A DNA stretch of 61,552 bases, from assembly GCF_019972155.1 (NCBI RefSeq), contig NZ_BOVL01000020.1, forward strand, positions 20,574 to 82,125, given 5' to 3'. Origin of the DNA: Bradyrhizobium sp. RD5-C2. Lineage in GTDB: Bacteria; Pseudomonadota; Alphaproteobacteria; Rhizobiales; Xanthobacteraceae. The stretch's first letter is position 1. The number at the start of each line of letters is the position of its first letter. This document shows, in pieces, positions 17,116 to 25,821 of the stretch. The notes beneath the pieces were generated by a model. That model ran no database searches. It was not told the DNA's origin and worked only from the letters and a program-made list of their open reading frames with translations. The translations under genes and the position numbers were made by a program.

Positions 17116-18792
17116 ATGAAATCTAGATTTGGACTTTTGCGTGTCTTGATGGCGAGCACTGCTGCCGTGGTAGTGACGACGATGCCTGCATCTGCCCAAC
17201 AGCAGAAGCGACCCAACATCGTCATGCTAATGACGGACGACACCGGCTGGAACGACTTCGGTGCCTATTCGGGCGGTGGCGCTGCACTCGGCCATCCTAC
17301 ACCGAACATCGACAGGATCGCCAAGGAAGGCGCAACATTCACGAGCTGGTACGGTCAGGCGAGCTGTACCGCTGGCCGCTCCTCATTCATCACAGGGCGG
17401 ATTCCCATCCGTTCGGCACTCTCGATCGTCGTGGCTCCGGGCGATGAGAACGCGATCAAGAAGGAGACGCCAACCATCGCAGAGTTCTTCCAGAAGAATG
17501 GATACTCAACCTACTTCTCGGGAAAATGGCACCTCGGCGACAAGCCTGAGTCCTATCCGATCGAGCATGGCTTCGATGAGATGAAGGAATTTGCCGCCTA
17601 TTATCCTGGCGTCTATACCTATAGCGACACGTCCCGCTACTTCCATCCGTGGTTTCCTTCCTACAATCCCGAGATTGCCAAGGCCTATCTCGAGGTTGTG
17701 AACATGTTCGAGTGGGAAGGCGCGGCCGGTCAACCAGCGAGGAAAGTGGCTGAAATAGGCTACGACTATCTGAAGACTTTCGACACGCGGCAGGCGGACT
17801 CGGCGATCGAGTACGTCAGGAAGCATGCCAAGGACGACAAGCCGTTCTTCGTGGATGTGAATTTCATGAAGATGCACAACCCGACCAATCCCAACCCGAA
17901 GTTTGCCGGGAAATCACATCTTGGCGACTATTCCGACGCGCTGATGGAGCTTGACGACGACATCGGGCGGATCATGGATGAAATTCGCGCCGACGCGCCC
18001 AACACAATCGTCATTGTCACCGCGGACAACGGCGCCTGGCAGGACGCCTATCCCGATGCCGGCACCACGCCTTTCCGTGGTGAAAAAGGTACCGCGTTTG
18101 AAGCAGGCTGGCGCGTGCCGGGGCTGATGTGGTGGCCGGATCACATTCCAGCTAGTGCGAAATACGATGAAATGATGTCGCATATCGACTGCTGGGCGAC
18201 GCTCGCCAAGATGGTAGGGCTCACCCCGCCGCCGCACGGCGCTTGGACCGACAACAACGGTAAGCCGATCTACTTCGACAGCATCGACAACAGCGAGTAC
18301 GTCCTCGGTCGCGCCAAGCACTCGGCGCGCCGATCATGGGTCTATATCGACGGCGAGAACTTCATGGGAGCACGCGCGGATATCGCCGGCGATCCAAGCA
18401 ACCCCGACATCAGCATCGCGTGGAAGTACTTGTGGACCGCGAAGGACACATGGCTTGGACCAGAACAAAACCTTGGTTCGATCGGCGCGCTCTATAATCT
18501 CACCATGGACCCGTTCGAAAAGTACGACATGGTGTTCAACGGCGCGATGTCGGCGCGCATGCCGACACAGTCGCCTGGCAAGTACGCAGGTCAGGACAAC
18601 GGCTGGGCCGCGGCGCTCATCTTCCCGGTCGTGATGGAGTTCAACAAATCTATCGTCGACTTTCCGAACACGAAGCGTTCGCCGGGTGGGGCTTCCAACG
18701 ATTGGAGACCCGATCTCCAGCGACCCGACAATCCGGTGCCGCTCCTGGATATGAAGAAGCCGCCTAACGTGAGAAGCCTGGGCGGCGGCTAG
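17116..18792 (+). CDS. exported sulfatase (arylsulfatase family)
   Basis: A 558-residue sulfatase with a signal peptide (residues 1-27, cleaved after ASA). The formylglycine signature is C84-T-A-G-R88, followed by SSFITGR, and the N-terminal metal-binding pair is TDDTGWNDFG. Further conserved parts are GKWHLGD (the KWH triad) and VTADNGAW with D/N metal ligands. A cysteine-type site requires formylglycine-generating enzyme or an anaerobic sulfatase-maturing enzyme, neither of which is here. Substrate unknown: sulfate esters, or phosphonate monoesters in related families. SD GGAGG with an ATG start. It heads a run of exported hydrolases. Confidence 0.92.
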   Translation: MKSRFGLLRVLMASTAAVVVTTMPASAQQQKRPNIVMLMTDDTGWNDFGAYSGGGAALGHPTPNIDRIAKEGATFTSWYGQASCTAGRSSFITGRIPIRSALSIVVAPGDENAIKKETPTIAEFFQKNGYSTYFSGKWHLGDKPESYPIEHGFDEMKEFAAYYPGVYTYSDTSRYFHPWFPSYNPEIAKAYLEVVNMFEWEGAAGQPARKVAEIGYDYLKTFDTRQADSAIEYVRKHAKDDKPFFVDVNFMKMHNPTNPNPKFAGKSHLGDYSDALMELDDDIGRIMDEIRADAPNTIVIVTADNGAWQDAYPDAGTTPFRGEKGTAFEAGWRVPGLMWWPDHIPASAKYDEMMSHIDCWATLAKMVGLTPPPHGAWTDNNGKPIYFDSIDNSEYVLGRAKHSARRSWVYIDGENFMGARADIAGDPSNPDISIAWKYLWTAKDTWLGPEQNLGSIGALYNLTMDPFEKYDMVFNGAMSARMPTQSPGKYAGQDNGWAAALIFPVVMEFNKSIVDFPNTKRSPGGASNDWRPDLQRPDNPVPLLDMKKPPNVRSLGGG

Positions 18793-18816
18793 CTGGCTAG
18801 ACGAAAGACGCACTTC

Positions 18817-18850
18817 GACCAACGCCGATTTCGCAATCGGCGTCGGTCTT
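18817..18850 (+). terminator. strong hairpin after the sulfatase gene
   Basis: A nine-pair stem, ACGCCGATT/AATCGGCGT with a TCGC loop (18822-18843), extended by GACC/GGTC outside. It is followed by CTTATA instead of a run of T, so it may be a weak terminator, an mRNA end-stabilising structure, or an attenuator between the sulfatase and the next gene. Confidence 0.55.
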
Positions 18851-18897
18851 ATAAGCGACGGGCTATGCTAACCCTCCACCATTTGGGGAGCAAAGCG

Positions 18898-19668
18898 ATG
18901 AAGACAGCCTTCTTAGCGAGCATTCCTGCCCATCTAGAATACCAGGGTCGTCCATGCGCGCTGGTCCTTAGAGCCATCGGCCTCGTGCTGGCCGTGGTGC
19001 TCGGCTTCGCCCAAGACGCCGTTGCGCAACAAAATCTGGTGACAGCGATCGACATCGCGCTCGAACCCGACGCAACGATGCTTCAACACGCGAAGGACGC
19101 CAACGCGCGACTGCTCAAATCCTTTCCAAAGGGCTTTCCTCTGGATGAGACGCACCACCCGCACGTCACCATGTTGCAGCAGTTCGTCCGCACGGAGGAC
19201 CTCGACAAGGTATTTGCGGCGGCGAACGCGGTACTGGCCAAAGAGAGGCCCAAGGCGTGGGTGCTGAAGGCGTTCAAATACTACTACGTCCCGTCTCCGC
19301 CGCTCGGACTCGCAGGGATAGTCGTCGAACTGACTGAAGACCTGCATCGGCTGCAAGACGAGCTCATCAAAGCCGTTGAACCCTACACCGTGAAGACCGG
19401 AACCCCGGCAGCATTCTTCAGCGAAGATGGCGGACGCGACATTCAGGAAGACCTGATCAGGTACGTCGCCAATTTCGTCACAGACGCGGCGGGCAAGCGG
19501 TTCAATCCGCACGTGACGATCGGCGTCGGAACGGAAACCTATCTAAACGAGATGTTGGCTGAGCCATTTCCATCGTTCACTTTCTCGGCGGCTGGCGCGT
19601 CGGTCTATCAGCTTGGCACTTTTGGCACAGCTCGCAAGGAACTCAAGGCGTTACCGCTGACGCCCTGA
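18898..19668 (+). CDS. exported 2H phosphoesterase-like protein
   Basis: A 256-residue protein with an N-terminal hydrophobic export signal (ALVLRAIGLVLAVVLGFAQ). It has the two H-x-T motifs that define the 2H phosphoesterase superfamily: HPHVTM (H89, T91) and NPHVTIG (H205, T207), separated by about 115 residues as in LigT and cyclic phosphodiesterases. The ATG at 18898 follows GGGGAG with a 7-nt spacer, so I reject the ATG 33 nt upstream. A secreted 2H protein is unusual, since known members act on RNA or cyclic nucleotides inside the cell. Substrate unknown. Confidence 0.75.
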   Translation: MKTAFLASIPAHLEYQGRPCALVLRAIGLVLAVVLGFAQDAVAQQNLVTAIDIALEPDATMLQHAKDANARLLKSFPKGFPLDETHHPHVTMLQQFVRTEDLDKVFAAANAVLAKERPKAWVLKAFKYYYVPSPPLGLAGIVVELTEDLHRLQDELIKAVEPYTVKTGTPAAFFSEDGGRDIQEDLIRYVANFVTDAAGKRFNPHVTIGVGTETYLNEMLAEPFPSFTFSAAGASVYQLGTFGTARKELKALPLTP

Positions 19669-19767
19669 GCCGGTGAGCAAAATGACGCCTTCGAACATCT
19701 CAAAGAAATCCGCGGCTCTTGCAGAGCGTCAGCCTCGGCTGCGACGTTCATCGTTAGGAGAAAGCCG

Positions 19768-20826
19768 GTGAAGTTCGACGACCGTCCCCCTGAAATTGAC
19801 CGTCGCGCTCTGGTTTCAAGCTTCGTCTTGTTACCGGTCCTGTCCACAACGCTGCTTTCCTCGCCTGTCCAAGGGCAGACGACGGCAAGCGACCAGCTTG
19901 CGTCATGGAACGAGGGCCCGGCGAAACAGTCGATCATCGACTTCGTGCGCGCCACCACCGATCAGGGAAGCTCGAAATTCGTGGCGGTCGAGGAGCGCAT
20001 CGCGACCTTCGATCAAGACGGCACGCTCTGGGTCGAACATCCAATCTATACGCAAGTGACGTATTGCCTGGACCGCGTTTCGACGCTGGCGGCACAGAAG
20101 CCCGAACTCAAGGGAATCGAACCGTTCAAGACCGTGCTGTCCGGCGACCGGGAAGCGATCGCCAAGCTGACGATGCATGACCTTGAGACAATTCTCGCCG
20201 CGACCCTGACTGGCATGCCGGTCGAGGAATTTGAAGCCGACGTCAAAAACTGGCTGGATACCGCCAAGCATCCGCGCTGGAAGCGTCTCTATACTGAGTT
20301 GACCTATCAGCCGATGCTCGAGGTCCTGCAGTATCTGCGAATCAACGGCTTCAAGACCTATATCGTGACCGGCGGCGGCCAGGATTTTGTGCGCCTCTAT
20401 TCGCGGCGGGTCTACGGGATCCCTCCCGAACAGGTGGTCGGCACGATGGGCGGCACGAAGTTCGGCTACGACAAGGATGGCAAGCCGTTCCTGACCAAAG
20501 AGCCGAAGCTACTTTTGAACGACGACAAGGCCGGCAAACCCGAGGGCATTCATCTGATGATCGGCCGCCGTCCGAACGCGGCCTTCGGCAACTCGGACGG
20601 TGACCGCGAGATGCTGGAATATACCGGAGCCGGCGACGGCGCACGGCTGATGATGGTGGTGCTGCACGACGACGCGGCCCGAGAATACGCCTACGGCCCG
20701 GCGCGCGGCCTGCCCGACAGCAAGTTCGGTACCTTCACCGCGGCACTCGACGATGAGGCGAAAAAGAAGGGCTGGACAGTCATCAGCATGAAGAACGACT
20801 GGAAGCGCGTTTTTGTCTTCGAATAG
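19768..20826 (+). CDS. exported HAD superfamily phosphatase
   Basis: A 352-residue HAD hydrolase. Motif I is FDQDGTL with Asp82 and Asp84, motif II is IVTGGG (about 199-204), and motif IV is GNSDGDREM (274-282), so the active site is complete. Between motifs I and II sits a helical cap of about 100 residues, as in phosphoserine phosphatase-like enzymes. Start GTG follows TAGGAG. The N-terminus has a hydrophobic stretch (ALVSSFVLLPVLSTTLLSS) that predicts export. It is the third gene in the sulfatase-2H-HAD run. Confidence 0.88.
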   Translation: MKFDDRPPEIDRRALVSSFVLLPVLSTTLLSSPVQGQTTASDQLASWNEGPAKQSIIDFVRATTDQGSSKFVAVEERIATFDQDGTLWVEHPIYTQVTYCLDRVSTLAAQKPELKGIEPFKTVLSGDREAIAKLTMHDLETILAATLTGMPVEEFEADVKNWLDTAKHPRWKRLYTELTYQPMLEVLQYLRINGFKTYIVTGGGQDFVRLYSRRVYGIPPEQVVGTMGGTKFGYDKDGKPFLTKEPKLLLNDDKAGKPEGIHLMIGRRPNAAFGNSDGDREMLEYTGAGDGARLMMVVLHDDAAREYAYGPARGLPDSKFGTFTAALDDEAKKKGWTVISMKNDWKRVFVFE

Positions 20827-21123
20827 GGCGCACGATGTCGCCTAGTGGCCCATAGCTGACGGTCTGGACGACCACCGAGAACGTCGGTTCTCCGGAGTGA
20901 ACTGGAAGTCCGAATGTTCGGTCGCAATCGGCGGCTTTTGCCCCATAACGGTCATTGTGAAGTTGATGGACATATCAAGGTGTTCCTCGGGCGCATCAAC
21001 ACGAGATCGTTAATCGCGCAATCGATCTCAAATAACGTGCCTTCCATCGAAAAAGAGGAAAAGGGGTAGCGATTATAGTCACACGCTCAAGGCCAGTAAC
21101 TCGATGAAAATAAGGTTTGATGG
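20827..21123. other. intergenic region before the TAXI gene
   Basis: About 300 bp with no gene. It is less G+C-rich toward the right end. It includes GAGGAAAAGGGG (about 21055-21066), too far from the next start to be its ribosome site. I see no terminator with a T-run and no recognisable operator. Confidence 0.5.
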
Positions 21124-22419
21124 ATGGCTGCCAAGGAAATTCTAGGAAAGCATTTGCCTGCAGTCGCCATCCTCGTGATCGCCGCGGTGATCGCATGTGC
21201 TGCCATTATAATGCTGCGCAACATGCCGCCGTTCACAATCGCTATGGCAACTGGACCCGAGGGAAGCGCTTATTACCAGTACGGTCAACGCTATCGCGAA
21301 GAACTCGCAAAGGCAGGCGTGGATGTGCGACTGGTGACCACTGCGGGCTCGCCGGAAAACATAGCTTTGCTGCAGGACCCACGTTCCGGGGTTAATGTGG
21401 GTTTTATCCGCGGCGGCACTGCTGGCGCAAGCGCTTCGCGCGAACTCGAATCGCTTGGGACAGTCTCCTATCAACCGTTGTGGCTTTTCCATAAGCGCGA
21501 GTTGCTGCTAGCGGACGGGTTCATGGGTCTGCGGGGCCGGAAGATATCAATTGGTCCCGTCGACAGCGGCACTCAAACACTATCGCTCGAACTGCTCAAA
21601 CGTAACGGAATTGATGAACGGGTTAGCGAATTGCTGAACCTGGCTCCAGAGATAGCGGGCGAAAAGCTCATAGGCGGGGAGATCGACGCGATGCTAACGC
21701 TGAACTCTTGGGAATCACCCATTGTTCAGACGCTTCTCGCCGACGACCGCATCGAGATTACAAGTTTCCCACGTGCGGATGCGTATGTCGCGCTGTATCC
21801 TTATCTGAATAAGGTTGTGGTACCTAGGGGTGTGGGCAACCTGGCAAAGGATCTGCCACCAGCCGACGTTGTTTTGCTCGCGCCGAAAGCTAGTCTCGTC
21901 GTTCGCAAGGATCTGCATTCAGCAATTCAATACTTGCTGCTGAATGCGGCCGTGCAGATCCATTCGGGGCCCGGCATTTTTCAGCACGCTGCTCAATTCC
22001 CAGCCGCTCAATCTATCGACGTTCCCCTAAGCAGCGAGGCACATCGGTTTTACAAGTCTGGGCCGCCATTCCTGCAGAATTACCTTCCTTTTTGGATGGT
22101 TGAACTGGTCGGAAGGCTATTAGTACTGCTCATTCCACTTATCGGCTTGCTCTATCCGATTATAAGGTTTCTGCCGTCATTTTACGATTGGCTGATGCGA
22201 ACAAAGATTTTTCGGCTGTACGGCGAGCTGAGATTTCTGGATGATACCATATCGAGCCCCGCCGAACGCGACACGGCTGCAATGATCGCGAAGCTCGATC
22301 AGCTTGAAGAACAAGCTGACAGTCTCAAGCTACCGGCCGCCTACGCGAGTATGCTGTATATGTTGCGAAATCACATCGATCTTGTGCGGGCCAAACTGCA
22401 AAAAAGGCTGACGAATTGA
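21124..22419 (+). CDS. TAXI-family TRAP-type solute-binding protein, membrane-anchored
   Basis: A 431-residue protein. An N-terminal helix (AVAILVIAAVIACAAIIML) is followed by the TAXI binding domain: MATGPEGSAYYQYGQRY, VTTAGSPENIALL, KISIGPVDSGTQTLSLELL, GEIDAMLTLNSW. Unlike exported TAXI proteins it ends with one or two membrane helices (VGRLLVLLIPLIGLLYPII) and a charged helical cytoplasmic tail of about 75 residues. No TRAP permease genes are adjacent. It could be a ligand sensor rather than a transport component. Codon use is less G+C-rich than average here. Confidence 0.82.
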   Translation: MAAKEILGKHLPAVAILVIAAVIACAAIIMLRNMPPFTIAMATGPEGSAYYQYGQRYREELAKAGVDVRLVTTAGSPENIALLQDPRSGVNVGFIRGGTAGASASRELESLGTVSYQPLWLFHKRELLLADGFMGLRGRKISIGPVDSGTQTLSLELLKRNGIDERVSELLNLAPEIAGEKLIGGEIDAMLTLNSWESPIVQTLLADDRIEITSFPRADAYVALYPYLNKVVVPRGVGNLAKDLPPADVVLLAPKASLVVRKDLHSAIQYLLLNAAVQIHSGPGIFQHAAQFPAAQSIDVPLSSEAHRFYKSGPPFLQNYLPFWMVELVGRLLVLLIPLIGLLYPIIRFLPSFYDWLMRTKIFRLYGELRFLDDTISSPAERDTAAMIAKLDQLEEQADSLKLPAAYASMLYMLRNHIDLVRAKLQKRLTN

Positions 22420-22661
22420 CAAATGGCATCCTCCCGCCTTCGGCCCATCGCATCATGTTGCCCACCACGAGCTCGCACGCACCGATGAGGTGAATCAAAT
22501 AGCCAGCCGTGAGGTCTCCTATTGGCCCATCGGCGATCTCGGGAGATATCTGCTTTTCCGCCGCTGTTGCGGTCAAGCGGACATCAGGCGCCGACCGCTC
22601 AATGAGTATGCGGCTTATGTAGTGCTACTCCGGTCGCTTGGCCGCTCCAATGAAGCGAGCA

Positions 22662-23303
22662 CTACAATCCCGGTGATCTCGCCGCCCATGCCTTGGTGGC
22701 CTGGCAGCTTTCCATCGCCCGGGCGTAGGCAGGGCGTGCCGTCGTGCGGGCGAGATAGTCCCGCTCGGTCGAACCAGGGACGTAGTTGCCGGTTCGCATG
22801 CCGAGCAGGAGGGCGTAGCTCACCGAGATATCGGCAGCAGTGAATCGGTCGCCGGCGAGATAGGGGCAATCCGCGAGGCGACGGACGACCAACCCCAGCC
22901 GGCTCTCGAAGGTCTCGAGAGCCCAGCAGGTCACCCGGGCATCTCGCTCGGCTTCGGGCGCCAGTTGGCGACCGACAATGACGGCGTTCACCGGCCCGGC
23001 GAGCCCGGCCTCGCCCAAATGGAGAAATTGCAGATAGGAAGCGAAGGCGGGATCATCAGGGGCGACGGCAAGCGAAGCTGAGCCGTGGCGGGCGAGCAGG
23101 TATTCAAGGATCGCGATCGATTCGACCATGATCGTCTCGCCGTCCTGCAGTACGGGAATGAAGCCGGCGGGGTTGATCGCGAGGAAATCGCGATCAACCT
23201 CGGCTGCGAGCAGATCGACCGGGCGCAGCCGATAAGCCAGTCCCAATTCCTCGAGCAGCCAGACAACACGGAAGCCACGACCTTCGCCATAGACGGTGAG
23301 CAT
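22662..23303 (-). CDS. glutathione S-transferase family protein
   Basis: A 213-residue GST. The thioredoxin-fold N-domain starts MLTVYGEGRGFRVVWLLEEL and has NPAGFIPVLQDGETIMVESIAI, where the G-site cis-proline and ESxAI motif are intact. The C-terminal helical domain has LAGDRFTAADISVSYAL, the N-capping motif of GSTs. I start at 23303, since 27 extra upstream codons do not resemble the family. It conjugates glutathione to electrophiles or reduces peroxides; no specific substrate is evident. Last gene before a short convergent gap. Confidence 0.92.
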   Translation of the reverse strand: MLTVYGEGRGFRVVWLLEELGLAYRLRPVDLLAAEVDRDFLAINPAGFIPVLQDGETIMVESIAILEYLLARHGSASLAVAPDDPAFASYLQFLHLGEAGLAGPVNAVIVGRQLAPEAERDARVTCWALETFESRLGLVVRRLADCPYLAGDRFTAADISVSYALLLGMRTGNYVPGSTERDYLARTTARPAYARAMESCQATKAWAARSPGL

Positions 23304-23557
23304 AGTTGAGCGTTCCTGGATTGGGCTGGATGAAGGAACTCGGAGGTAAGGCAGCCGCGCAACGGACCAACGATGGCGCATCATGCACCCAAAGCCCGGC
23401 GCGTGCGGACATTCTTGGCAATTTCTGAATATTAGAAATATGCGCCTGAGTTGCCCGACATGTCAAGTTGCTTGGTCGAACGCCGACCGCCGCCGGCTAC
23501 TTTGCATGGGGTTGTTTTCGATATTTTGGCAGCGCCCTACCCGCGGCTCTGACCGCG

Positions 23558-24169
23558 CTACATGTTGTCGATGACAGCGGCACTGCCCTCGGAAGACGTG
23601 CCGGCGGACGCAGCGGCAGCCATGATCGCCGGGATGATGCCGTCGACGCGATCAACCACGATCGGACGGATCAGGTGGCTGCTGTGAAGGAAACCAACGC
23701 GTTGCAGGTGGTCGAGCATAGCCAGCATGGGATCCCAAAAGCCCTTGATGTTGGCAAAGACCATCGGCTTCCGGTGTTGCCCGAGCTGGGCCCAGGTCAT
23801 TACCTCGATGATCTCTTCCACCGTGCCGATGCCGCCGGGCAGCGCCACGAACGCGTCCGAACGTTCGAACATCTTGTGCTTACGTTCGTGCATTGTCTCG
23901 GTAACCGTCAGGTCATCGAAGATGGCCAGCGCATCCGTCGTGGACTCGCGGTTGGTGAGAAAGCGCGGAATGATGGCACCGACCTTGCCGCCGGATTGCA
24001 GGACCCCGCGAGCGACCGCACCCATGACACCATTGGTTCCGCCACCGAAGATCAGCTCCAATCTTGCCGCCGCAAGATCCCTGCCGAAGCGTTCGCCCGC
24101 TTCGACAAAGGCAACATCGTTGCCTGGCGAGGAACCACAATAGACACAGACGGAACGTATCGTATTCAT
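23558..24169 (-). CDS. LOG family protein (cytokinin riboside monophosphate phosphoribohydrolase-like)
   Basis: A 203-residue Rossmann-fold enzyme (TIGR00730). The N-terminus is SVCVYCGSSPGND, followed by FGGGTNGVMGAVARG and the catalytic pair MHERKHKM and PGGIGTVEEI, which is the PGGxGTxxE signature of LOG enzymes. These cleave cytokinin nucleotides or other nucleoside monophosphates to the base. In plant-associated bacteria they can release active cytokinin, but most are housekeeping. Start at 24169; ten upstream codons are excluded. It begins 16 nt after the dctA stop, so it is in the same transcript. Confidence 0.9.
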   Translation of the reverse strand: MNTIRSVCVYCGSSPGNDVAFVEAGERFGRDLAAARLELIFGGGTNGVMGAVARGVLQSGGKVGAIIPRFLTNRESTTDALAIFDDLTVTETMHERKHKMFERSDAFVALPGGIGTVEEIIEVMTWAQLGQHRKPMVFANIKGFWDPMLAMLDHLQRVGFLHSSHLIRPIVVDRVDGIIPAIMAAAASAGTSSEGSAAVIDNM

Positions 24170-24185
24170 ACTGAACCCTTGCACG

Positions 24186-25514
24186 CTAGCCCGCTCCACC
24201 GGGCTCGAGCGCCTCGCCGAGTTCGAGCGGATGCGCCATGGTCTGGTGCAGCGCGTCCTTGTCGAGCTCTCCCTCGGAGAGGCTGATCACGATGCAGGCG
24301 ACGCCGTTGCCGATCAGGTTGGTGAGCGCGCGGCACTCGCTCATGAACTTGTCGATCCCGACCAGGATGGCGATCGACTGGATCGGAATATCCGGCACGA
24401 TCGACAGCGTCGCGGCGAGCGTGATGAAGCCCGCGCCGGTGACGCCGGAGGCGCCCTTCGAGGTGATCATGGCGATGCCGAGGATACCGAGCTCCTGCCA
24501 GATCGTCAGATGGGTGTTGGTGGCCTGCGCCAGGAACAGCGTCGCCAGCGTCATGTAGATGTTGGTGCCGTCGAGATTGAAGCTGTAGCCGGTCGGCACC
24601 ACGAGGCCGACCACCGAGCGCGAGGCGCCGAGATGCTCCATCTTCTGGATCATCTGCGGCAGCACCGTCTCCGACGACGAGGTTCCGAGCACGATCAGGA
24701 GCTCGTCCTTGATATAGGCGATGAAGCGGATGATCGAAAAGCCCGCCAGCCGCGCGATCGCGCCAAGCACAATCAGCACGAACAGGATGCTGGTGAGATA
24801 GAAGGTGGCGATCAGCGCCGCCAGATTCACCAGCGAGCCGAGACCGTAGGCGCCGACGGTAAAGGCCATCGCACCGAACGCGCCGAGCGGCGCGACGCGA
24901 ACGATCATCCGGATGATGCCGAAGAACATCTTGGACGCCTTGTCGATCGCCTCGGCGATCGGCTCGCCGGGCTTGCCCATCAGGGCAATGGCAAACCCCG
25001 AGAGGATCGAGATCAGCAGCACCTGCAGCAGGTCGCCGCGCGCCAGCGCGCCGAAGAAGCTGTCGGGGATGATCGCCATCAAATGGGCGACGATGCCCTG
25101 CTCCTTCGCCTGCGTGACGTAGGTGGAGACGGACTTCGGATCGATCGTGGAGGGATCAATGTTGAAGCCGCGGCCGGGCTGCAGCAGCTCGCCGATCAGA
25201 AGACCGACCGCGAGCGCGACCGTCGACACCGCCTCGAAATAGATCAGCGCCTTCAGCCCGACCCGGCCGACGCGCTTGAGGTCGCCCATCGAGGAGATAC
25301 CGTGCACCACGGTGCAGAAGATCACCGGCGCAATCATCATCTTGATCAGCGCGATGAAGCCGTCGCCGAGCGGCTTCAATTCCTTGCCGAGGCCGGGGTA
25401 GAAATGACCGATCAGGACGCCGGCGGCGATCGCGATCAACACCTGAATGTAGAGGATCTTGTACCAGGGCTGATGCCTGTGATGGGCGGCGGGCTTGATC
25501 GCGTCTGTGGTCAT
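24186..25514 (-). CDS. dctA: C4-dicarboxylate:cation symporter DctA
   Basis: A 442-residue DAACS family transporter. Diagnostic segments are IKMMIAPVIFCTVVHGI (residues about 57-73), the serine-rich hairpin LGTSSSETVLPQM, PTGYSFNLDGTNIYMT in helix 7 and the helix 8 region ECRALTNLIGNGVACIVIS. It imports succinate, fumarate and malate; in rhizobia dctA is required for symbiotic nitrogen fixation because dicarboxylates are the bacteroid carbon source. No dctBD regulators are present nearby. The upstream region lacks a proper sigma-54 promoter, so this copy may not be DctD-controlled. Confidence 0.95.
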   Translation of the reverse strand: MTTDAIKPAAHHRHQPWYKILYIQVLIAIAAGVLIGHFYPGLGKELKPLGDGFIALIKMMIAPVIFCTVVHGISSMGDLKRVGRVGLKALIYFEAVSTVALAVGLLIGELLQPGRGFNIDPSTIDPKSVSTYVTQAKEQGIVAHLMAIIPDSFFGALARGDLLQVLLISILSGFAIALMGKPGEPIAEAIDKASKMFFGIIRMIVRVAPLGAFGAMAFTVGAYGLGSLVNLAALIATFYLTSILFVLIVLGAIARLAGFSIIRFIAYIKDELLIVLGTSSSETVLPQMIQKMEHLGASRSVVGLVVPTGYSFNLDGTNIYMTLATLFLAQATNTHLTIWQELGILGIAMITSKGASGVTGAGFITLAATLSIVPDIPIQSIAILVGIDKFMSECRALTNLIGNGVACIVISLSEGELDKDALHQTMAHPLELGEALEPGGAG

Positions 25515-25654
25515 GAGGAGCCCCGGGCTGGAATGAACTCAACTGGTGATGCCATCTTGGCGGAGCCGCGCGCAAGCGACAATGGCCATTCGCGCCGCCG
25601 CGCGTGCACACGAATCTGTCATAGACTACGGCCGGCTCGCATCCGGAGGCTGAG

Positions 25655-25813
25655 ATGGAATTCACCGCACTGTTTCTCGCCATCACCATCGCCATGCTGG
25701 TGGCCTGGCGTGGCCCGCGTCCCCTCGCGATCGGATTGTTCGCGGTGATCCTGGTCGCCTGCGTCGCGACCTTGCTGCACCACGCCACCGACCGTCTCAC
25801 GCTGTCGTTCTGA
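25655..25813 (+). CDS. DUF5993 family small membrane protein
   Basis: A 52-residue protein with two hydrophobic helices (TALFLAITIAMLVAW and LAIGLFAVILVACVATLL), preceded by GGAGG five bases upstream of the ATG. The same gene pair, a small DUF5993 protein followed by a DsbB-type oxidoreductase, is found in many Proteobacteria. It ends 8 nt before that gene here. It probably assists or stabilises the DsbB-like protein, an inference from conserved neighbourhood only. It was absent from size-filtered predictions because it is short. Confidence 0.82.
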   Translation: MEFTALFLAITIAMLVAWRGPRPLAIGLFAVILVACVATLLHHATDRLTLSF

Positions 25814-25821
25814 GGGCAGCC

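Noticed and set aside
22619..22665. Inverted repeat GTAGTGCT/AGCACTAC at the end of the first GST gene
   Set aside because: A stem of eight pairs with a 31-base loop and no T-run; it overlaps the stop codon. Too weak to call a terminator.
25515..25654. Possible sigma-54 promoter for dctA (TGGCAT...TTGAG on the minus strand)
   Set aside because: The GG-N10-GC invariant pair is not satisfied (TG in place of GC), so I do not call a RpoN site.
24231..25748. Plus-strand frame of 505 codons opposite dctA
   Set aside because: Arg/Asp/His-rich shadow typical of the antisense frame of membrane protein genes; dctA itself is unmistakable.
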